From: Chloroflexota bacterium | Lineage (GTDB): Bacteria; Chloroflexota; UBA5177; JANWHV01 | NCBI GenBank assembly: GCA_028287725.1 | Contig: JAQBPC010000060.1 | Location: 1 to 11,826, forward strand | Length of the DNA stretch: 11,826 nucleotides | Direction: 5' to 3' | Shown: one piece after another, positions 8,251 through 11,826 of the stretch | Numbering within the stretch: position 1 is the stretch's first letter | Layout of the letters: each line of letters begins with the position of its first letter | Made by a program: the position numbers and the translations under genes | The notes under the pieces: generated by a model | Databases searched by the model: none | Seen by the model: only the letters and a program-made list of their open reading frames with translations | What the model was told of the DNA's origin: nothing

Positions 8251-8694
8251 GTGCCAACGATCCGGCAATTGGTTCGCAAGGGCCGCACGCGCACGCCTAA
8301 GAAGACCGGTGCGCCTGCACTCCGTTGGGCTTACAACTCCTTGAAGCAGGAGCCATTGAAGCTGAAGGGCGCTCCTCAAAAGCGCGGCACCTGCACCCAG
8401 GTGAAAACGGTTACGCCGAAGAAGCCAAATTCGGCCCTTCGAAAGATTGCCCGAGTTCGATTGAGCAACGGGTATGAAGTTACCGCATATATTCCGGGTG
8501 AAGGCCACAACCTTCAGGAGCACTCTGTCGTATTAATTCGTGGCGGCCGCGTGAAGGATCTTCCAGGCGTCCGCTACCACATTGTTCGCGGCACTCTTGA
8601 CGCCGCGGGAGTAAAGGATCGCAAGCAAGGGCGATCCAAGTATGGGGCGAAACGTCCGAAAGCCGGCGACGCTAAGGCCGCTGGCAAGCGCTAG
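8251..8694 (+). CDS. rpsL: 30S ribosomal protein S12
   Basis: S12 lines the decoding centre of the 30S subunit and affects tRNA selection accuracy. It has 147 residues and starts at GTG 8251, with AAGGGA at 8237-8242 (8-base spacing) as ribosome site and a second purine patch AGGA at 8244. MPTIRQLVRKGR is the standard S12 start. The core TPKKPNSALRK puts Lys57 at the E. coli Lys42 position, and GGRVKDLPGVRYH puts Lys102 and Asp103 at Lys87 and Asp88. These streptomycin-related lysines are wild type, and the RimO-type methylthiolation Asp is present. Compared with E. coli and Thermus S12 it carries an insert around residues 25-40 (RWAYNSLKQEPLKLKG), in the same place as the one in Bacillus S12, and a basic C-terminal extension ending AKAAGKR. 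It is the first gene after the predicted promoter. Identity is certain. Confidence 0.99.
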   Translation: MPTIRQLVRKGRTRTPKKTGAPALRWAYNSLKQEPLKLKGAPQKRGTCTQVKTVTPKKPNSALRKIARVRLSNGYEVTAYIPGEGHNLQEHSVVLIRGGRVKDLPGVRYHIVRGTLDAAGVKDRKQGRSKYGAKRPKAGDAKAAGKR

Positions 8695-8700
8695 CATTTA

Positions 8701-8716
8701 GCGTGCCAGGGCACGC
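8701..8716 (+). promoter_or_regulatory. Small stem-loop just after rpsL
   Basis: GCGTGC (8701-8706) and GCACGC (8711-8716) form a perfect 6-bp stem closing on CAGG, beginning 7 bases after the rpsL stop. No T-run follows. It is the first of several structures in the rpsL-rpsG spacer and may slow 3' decay or take part in a larger fold; its role is unknown. Confidence 0.45.
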
Positions 8717-8753
8717 CGCTTGAGATTTGCGGCTGGCCGTGGCTAACGGATAA

Positions 8754-8818
8754 CACGTCCAGAGGCACTGCGGAGGGGTCGGAAACTCCGATCTTTCCTG
8801 TCAGTGCCTCTGACTGTG
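8754..8818 (+). promoter_or_regulatory. Long stem-loop in the rpsL-rpsG spacer, candidate S7 autoregulatory site
   Basis: AGAGGCACTG (8761-8770) pairs perfectly with CAGTGCCTCT (8802-8811). Past a small internal loop (C opposite TGT), GGAGGGGTCGGA (8772-8783) pairs with TCCGATCTTTCC (8787-8798) as 12 bp, three of them G-U, closing on AAC. At the base, CACGTC (8754-8759) continues the stem with GAC (8812-8814) and GTG (8816-8818), with single-base bulges at C8760 and T8815. That is about 28 pairs in 65 bases. G-U pairs on one side suggest selection on RNA rather than a DNA site. In E. coli, S7 binds the rpsL-rpsG spacer to repress its own synthesis; the equivalent role here is inferred from position. 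No T-run follows, so termination is unlikely. Confidence 0.7.
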
Positions 8819-8883
8819 CCGGAGACAATGGGGCACAAACACCTGGGCAGTCAGGTACGCTGCCGACTCTGGAAAGGTCCAGA
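8815..8883 (+). promoter_or_regulatory. Further stem-loops upstream of rpsG
   Basis: TGTGCC (8815-8820) pairs with GGCACA (8832-8837) and shares GTG with the base of the preceding long stem, so the two cannot fully form together. GGCAG (8846-8850) pairs with CTGCC (8860-8864). TCTGGA (8868-8873) pairs with TCCAGA (8878-8883) around AAGG, ending 17 bases before the rpsG ribosome site. The mutually exclusive pairing is compatible with a switch controlling rpsG, but that is inference. Confidence 0.4.
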
Positions 8884-8914
8884 TTAGTAATCGAACTTGG
8901 TAGGGGGGTTCTAT

Positions 8915-9385
8915 ATGCCGCGGCGAGCACGCGTAAGCCGACGGGTACTGACACCGGATGCACGGTACGCCAGCAAGACCGTCGCCAAATTTATTAACTG
9001 CCTGATGGTCGGTGGCAAGAAGTCCATCTCAGAAGGCATTTTCTATGGTGCTATGGATACTATTGAGGCGCAAACACGGCGCCCACCCATGGATACTTTC
9101 GAGTTGGCCATGCGCAATGCTACCCCCGTGCTTGAGGTGAAGCCCCGACGAGTCGGTGGCTCGACCTATCAGGTACCGGTAGAAATACGTGGCGACCGCC
9201 GGACGGCCCTCGCGATGCGATGGCTAATCCGCGCCGCACGTGCACGCTCTGGCCGGTCTATGGAAGAGAAGCTGGCCTCAGAGCTTCGAGATGCGGCAAA
9301 CGGTACCGGCGCAACCGTCAAACGCCGTGAAGATACGCACAAAATGGCGGAGTCTAACAAGGCGTACGCCCATTACCGCTGGTAG
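8915..9385 (+). CDS. rpsG: 30S ribosomal protein S7
   Basis: S7 nucleates assembly of the 30S head by binding the 3' major domain of 16S rRNA and sits near the E site. I choose ATG 8915 because TAGGGGGG (8901-8908) lies 6 bases upstream, the protein then begins MPRRARVSRRV as usual, and its 156 residues match the common family length. An in-frame TTG at 8897 would add six residues and put the ribosome site inside the gene. Conserved blocks are PVLEVKPRRVGGSTYQVPVE (about 76-95) and the C-terminal KREDTHKMAESNKAYAHYRW. In E. coli S7 is the repressor of the str operon, acting at the spacer upstream; here that spacer is long and highly structured. fusA follows 74 bases downstream. Identity is certain. 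Confidence 0.99.
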   Translation: MPRRARVSRRVLTPDARYASKTVAKFINCLMVGGKKSISEGIFYGAMDTIEAQTRRPPMDTFELAMRNATPVLEVKPRRVGGSTYQVPVEIRGDRRTALAMRWLIRAARARSGRSMEEKLASELRDAANGTGATVKRREDTHKMAESNKAYAHYRW

Positions 9386-9393
9386 CTTCGTTG

Positions 9394-9431
9394 GCCGGCG
9401 CGGGTTGTTCAACCCGAATACGCTGACCGGC
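9394..9431 (+). promoter_or_regulatory. Stem-loop in the rpsG-fusA gap
   Basis: CGGGTT (9401-9406) pairs with AACCCG (9411-9416) around GTTC. An outer GCCGG (9394-9398) can pair with CCGGC (9427-9431) across an asymmetric internal loop. The inner hairpin is convincing, the outer helix less so. It ends 16 bases before the fusA ribosome site (AGGGAG at 9448). No T-run follows, so read-through into fusA is expected. Confidence 0.45.
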
Positions 9432-9459
9432 GACGCCCTATCGATCTAGGGAGAAATCC

Positions 9460-11541
9460 ATGCCTCGCTCTGTCCCGCTCGAGCGGACCCGAAATATAGG
9501 CATTATTGCCCATATAGACGCTGGTAAAACCACAACCACCGAACGAATCCTGTTTTTCACCGGCCGAATCCATAAGGTCGGCGAAGTTCATGAGGGCGCA
9601 GCCACCATGGACTGGATGGAGCAGGAGAAGGAACGGGGTATTACTATCACGTCTGCCGCTACTACAGCTCTGTGGAACGATCACCGCATTAATATCATCG
9701 ACACTCCTGGCCACGTGGATTTCACGGTCGAGGTCGAACGATCACTGCGCGTGCTCGACGGCGGGATCGTGGTGCTTGACGGCGTGGCAGGCGTGGAGCC
9801 CCAGTCCGAGAAAGTCTGGCGCCAGGCGGATAAGTATAATGTGCCGCGCTTCGTGTTCGCCAATAAGATGGATCGCACCGGCGCCGATTTCTGGCGCTGT
9901 GTGTCCATGCTCCATGAGCGGCTCGCCGCGAACGCCGTTCCTCTCCAGCTGCCTATTGGCATCGAGGCCTCATTCCGAGGCATCATCGATCTGCTGGAAA
10001 TGAAGGCGACCATCTACCATGATGAGCGTGGCGCCAACTTCACTGTCGAAGAGATTCCCGCTGAGCTTGTTGCGGATGCTGAGAAGCATCGCGAGCATCT
10101 CGTTGAGAAGATCGTCGAGGCGGCTGGCGACGACGAACTTCTCACCCGTTTCCTTGAAGCTGAGACGCTTACAGTTGCAGAACTGAAGGCGGCTCTCCGA
10201 AAGGGCGTACTCGCCGGCGCCATCAATCCGGTGCTGTGCGGTTCCTCGCTACGCAACAAAGGCGTTCAGCCCATGCTCGACGCGGTGATCGATTATCTGC
10301 CGTCGCCATTGGACCTGCCTCCGGTGATTGGCACCGATCCTGTTACGAACGAGGCTGCAATCCGCGTTGCCAGCGAGAACGATCCATTCTCTGCCCTCGC
10401 CTTTAAGATCGTGAGCGACCCATACGTTGGCAGGCTCTGCTACTTCCGTGTTTATTCCGGAAAGCTTGCGGCCGGATCGTACTTGCTCAATTCCACAAAG
10501 GACAATCGGGAACGTGTAGGTCGTCTTCTGCAGATGCACGCCGATCACCGCGAAGATATCACCGAAGTATATGCAGGTGACATTGCCGCCGTGGTTGGCC
10601 TCAAGAACACCTTCACCGGTGACACGCTGTGCGACCCTACCGCACCAGTGGTTCTTGAGACGATCAAGTTCGCGGATCCGGTTATCTCGGTTGCAATTGA
10701 GCCCAAGACGAAGTCTGACCAGGACAAGATGGGCACCGCGCTTGCCCGTTTGGCCGAAGAGGACCCAACCTTCCGCGTGCGTACTGATGAGGAAACGAAT
10801 CAGACCATCATTTCCGGGATGGGCGAGCTTCATCTCGAGATTATGGTGGACCGGATGCGCCGCGAGTTCAGCGTGAACGCGAACACTGGCCGGCCGCAGG
10901 TGGCATACCGCGAAGCGATCACGGACACCGTTGAGCAGCACCACCGCTATGCAAAGCAGACAGGCGGTAAGGGCCAGTTCGCCGATGTTTGGATCGAGGT
11001 AAGCCCGCTTGAGCGCGGCGCCGGGTATGTGTTCGAGGATAAGATTACCGGTGGGTCTATCCCGCGCGAGTACATCCCTGCAGTGCGCGAAGGTGCATTC
11101 GAGGCGGCTCGCAACGGTGTTATTGCCGGTTATCCGCTGGTCGACATCAAGGTCAAGTTGTTCGACGGCACCTTCCACGAAGTTGACTCCTCGGAACAGG
11201 CCTTCCACATCGCCGGTTCAATGGCGCTGAAGGAGGCCGTGCGCAGAGCGAAGCCGAGTATTCTCGAGCCGATCATGCGCGTTGAGGTCAACACGCCTGA
11301 AGACTTCATGGGCGATATCATGGGTGATCTAACATCGCGCCGTGGTCAGATTGAAGCAATGGACCAGTTGGGTAACGGTCGGATTATCCGAGCGCTCGTG
11401 CCGTTGTCGGAAATGTTTGGCTACACAACCACCCTGCGGTCTATGACCCAGGGCCGGGCGCAGAACACCATGGAACCGTCGCACTATGATTTCGTGCCGC
11501 GGAACATTTACGAAGAGCTCACACAAAAGGCGAAAGTCTAG
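9460..11541 (+). CDS. fusA: Elongation factor G
   Basis: EF-G is the GTPase that drives tRNA-mRNA translocation and, with RRF, ribosome recycling in the cytoplasm. It has 693 residues, close to the Thermus length. ATG 9460 follows AGGGAG (9448-9453) with 6-base spacing. GTPase motifs: P-loop AHIDAGKT at 17-24, switch I EKERGITI at 56-63, DTPGH at 81-85 with catalytic His85, NKMD at 135-138, and GSS in the G5 position (often GSA) before LRNKGVQ. Domain IV has QTGGKGQF at 500-507, the SIPREYIPAV loop at 533-542 and the tip loop DGTFHEVDSS with His573, the residue that reaches the decoding centre. Domain V runs to the C-terminus, ending LTQKAKV. All five domains seem intact. It resembles the canonical translocase rather than the EF-G2 or TetM-type paralogues, and its place in the str operon agrees. 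Codon use is mixed (36 of the first 60 codons end in G or C). Confidence 0.99.
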   Translation: MPRSVPLERTRNIGIIAHIDAGKTTTTERILFFTGRIHKVGEVHEGAATMDWMEQEKERGITITSAATTALWNDHRINIIDTPGHVDFTVEVERSLRVLDGGIVVLDGVAGVEPQSEKVWRQADKYNVPRFVFANKMDRTGADFWRCVSMLHERLAANAVPLQLPIGIEASFRGIIDLLEMKATIYHDERGANFTVEEIPAELVADAEKHREHLVEKIVEAAGDDELLTRFLEAETLTVAELKAALRKGVLAGAINPVLCGSSLRNKGVQPMLDAVIDYLPSPLDLPPVIGTDPVTNEAAIRVASENDPFSALAFKIVSDPYVGRLCYFRVYSGKLAAGSYLLNSTKDNRERVGRLLQMHADHREDITEVYAGDIAAVVGLKNTFTGDTLCDPTAPVVLETIKFADPVISVAIEPKTKSDQDKMGTALARLAEEDPTFRVRTDEETNQTIISGMGELHLEIMVDRMRREFSVNANTGRPQVAYREAITDTVEQHHRYAKQTGGKGQFADVWIEVSPLERGAGYVFEDKITGGSIPREYIPAVREGAFEAARNGVIAGYPLVDIKVKLFDGTFHEVDSSEQAFHIAGSMALKEAVRRAKPSILEPIMRVEVNTPEDFMGDIMGDLTSRRGQIEAMDQLGNGRIIRALVPLSEMFGYTTTLRSMTQGRAQNTMEPSHYDFVPRNIYEELTQKAKV

Positions 11542-11547
11542 TTCGTT

Positions 11548-11574
11548 GGGGAGGCTGCTCGCAGTAGCCTCCCC
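11548..11574 (+). terminator. Stem-loop between fusA and tuf, no U-tract
   Basis: GGGGAGGCT (11548-11556) pairs perfectly with AGCCTCCCC (11566-11574). A G-U and a C-G pair continue the stem to 11 bp, closing on TCGCA. It starts 7 bases after the fusA stop and ends 26 bases before the tuf start. The following GATGAATTAAGG has no T-run, so it is at best a leaky terminator; it could be a processing site that separates tuf mRNA from the rest. No promoter for tuf is visible in the 59-base gap. Confidence 0.5.
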
Positions 11575-11600
11575 GATGAATTAAGGTCACGGAGAGAAGA

Positions 11601-11826
11601 GTGGCGAAGCAGAAGTTCGAGCGGAACAAGCCGCACATCAACGTGGGGACGATCGGGCACGTGGACCATGGGAAGACGACGCTGACGGCGGCGATCACGA
11701 AGACGCTGGCGTCGACGGGGCAGGCGAAGTTCCTGGCGTACGACCAGATCGACAACGCGCCGGAGGAGAAGGCGCGGGGCATCACCATCGCCATCCGGCA
11801 CGTGGAGTACGAGACGGAGGCGCGGC
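11601..11826 (+). CDS. tuf: Elongation factor Tu, 3'-truncated by the window edge
   Basis: EF-Tu delivers aminoacyl-tRNA to the ribosome as a GTP complex. Only the first 75 codons (of about 400 in the family) are in the window. GTG 11601 follows GGAG (11591-11594) with 6-base spacing, and MAKQKFERNKPHINVGTIGH is a standard start. The P-loop GHVDHGKT is at 19-26 and switch I EEKARGITI at 55-63, with Thr62 as the Mg-contacting residue. After it the sequence reads AIRHVEYETE, where many EF-Tu have N-T-A/S before HVEY, a mild variation. Codon use is strikingly unlike its neighbours: 74 of 75 codons end in G or C (only the His23 codon CAT does not), with ACG, GCG and GGG preferred. It could be one of two tuf copies, a recently transferred or converted copy, or affected by an assembly join; the sequence seen cannot decide. 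Confidence 0.97.
   Translation, partial: MAKQKFERNKPHINVGTIGHVDHGKTTLTAAITKTLASTGQAKFLAYDQIDNAPEEKARGITIAIRHVEYETEAR

Noticed and set aside
8401..8580. Possible streptomycin-resistance change in S12
   Set aside because: Lys57 and Lys102, equivalent to Lys42 and Lys87 in E. coli, are unchanged.
8720..8749. Possible promoter TTGAGA with TAACGG in the rpsL-rpsG spacer
   Set aside because: The -10 match is poor and the spacing is 18; no better box is near.
8897..8914. TTG at 8897 as the rpsG start
   Set aside because: It would place the ribosome site TAGGGGGG within the gene and add residues not typical of S7; ATG 8915 fits better.
1..11826. Mobile element, CRISPR array, tRNA or hidden defence system
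   Set aside because: No tandem repeats, terminal repeats, transposase-like or other accessory protein frames are visible; the gene order is the normal rpoBC-str arrangement.

Overview
The window is a conserved bacterial transcription/translation locus, all genes on the + strand: rpoB (5' end cut off) - rpoC - rpsL - rpsG - fusA - tuf (3' end cut off). It joins the end of the RNA polymerase rplJL-rpoBC operon to the str operon. I see no mobile element, CRISPR array, tRNA, rRNA, integrated cassette or unknown protein gene, and no undescribed system. The interest lies in the RNA structure between genes and in the base composition of tuf.

Organism: the beta' N-terminus, the long helical insertion in beta' after residue 138, the lack of the large E. 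coli-type insertions in beta and in the beta' trigger loop, and a Firmicutes-like insert in S12 together suggest Chloroflexota, perhaps near the Thermomicrobia/Sphaerobacter group. This comes from remembered family features, not a search, so the phylum is moderately likely and the class only a guess. Composition is moderately GC-rich.

Layout: positions 2-3397 hold the beta subunit, which lacks only a few dozen N-terminal residues. A 161-base gap with three predicted stem-loops leads to beta' (3559-8049). A perfect 15-bp stem-loop without a U-tract follows (8061-8100). Fifteen bases later comes a near-consensus extended -10 sigma70-type promoter (8115-8143), so the str operon appears to have its own start. 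After a roughly 100-base leader come S12 (8251-8694), a 220-base strongly structured spacer, S7 (8915-9385), a 74-base spacer with a hairpin, EF-G (9460-11541), a 59-base spacer with another hairpin, and the first 75 codons of EF-Tu (11601 on).

Together the genes encode the catalytic core of RNA polymerase, two small-subunit ribosomal proteins (decoding centre and head), and the two main elongation GTPases. Every intergenic gap contains at least one clear inverted repeat, and none is followed by a T-run. The rpsL-rpsG spacer is where S7 autoregulates the str operon in E. coli, so its structure is the best regulatory candidate. No gene-free stretch exceeds 300 bases.
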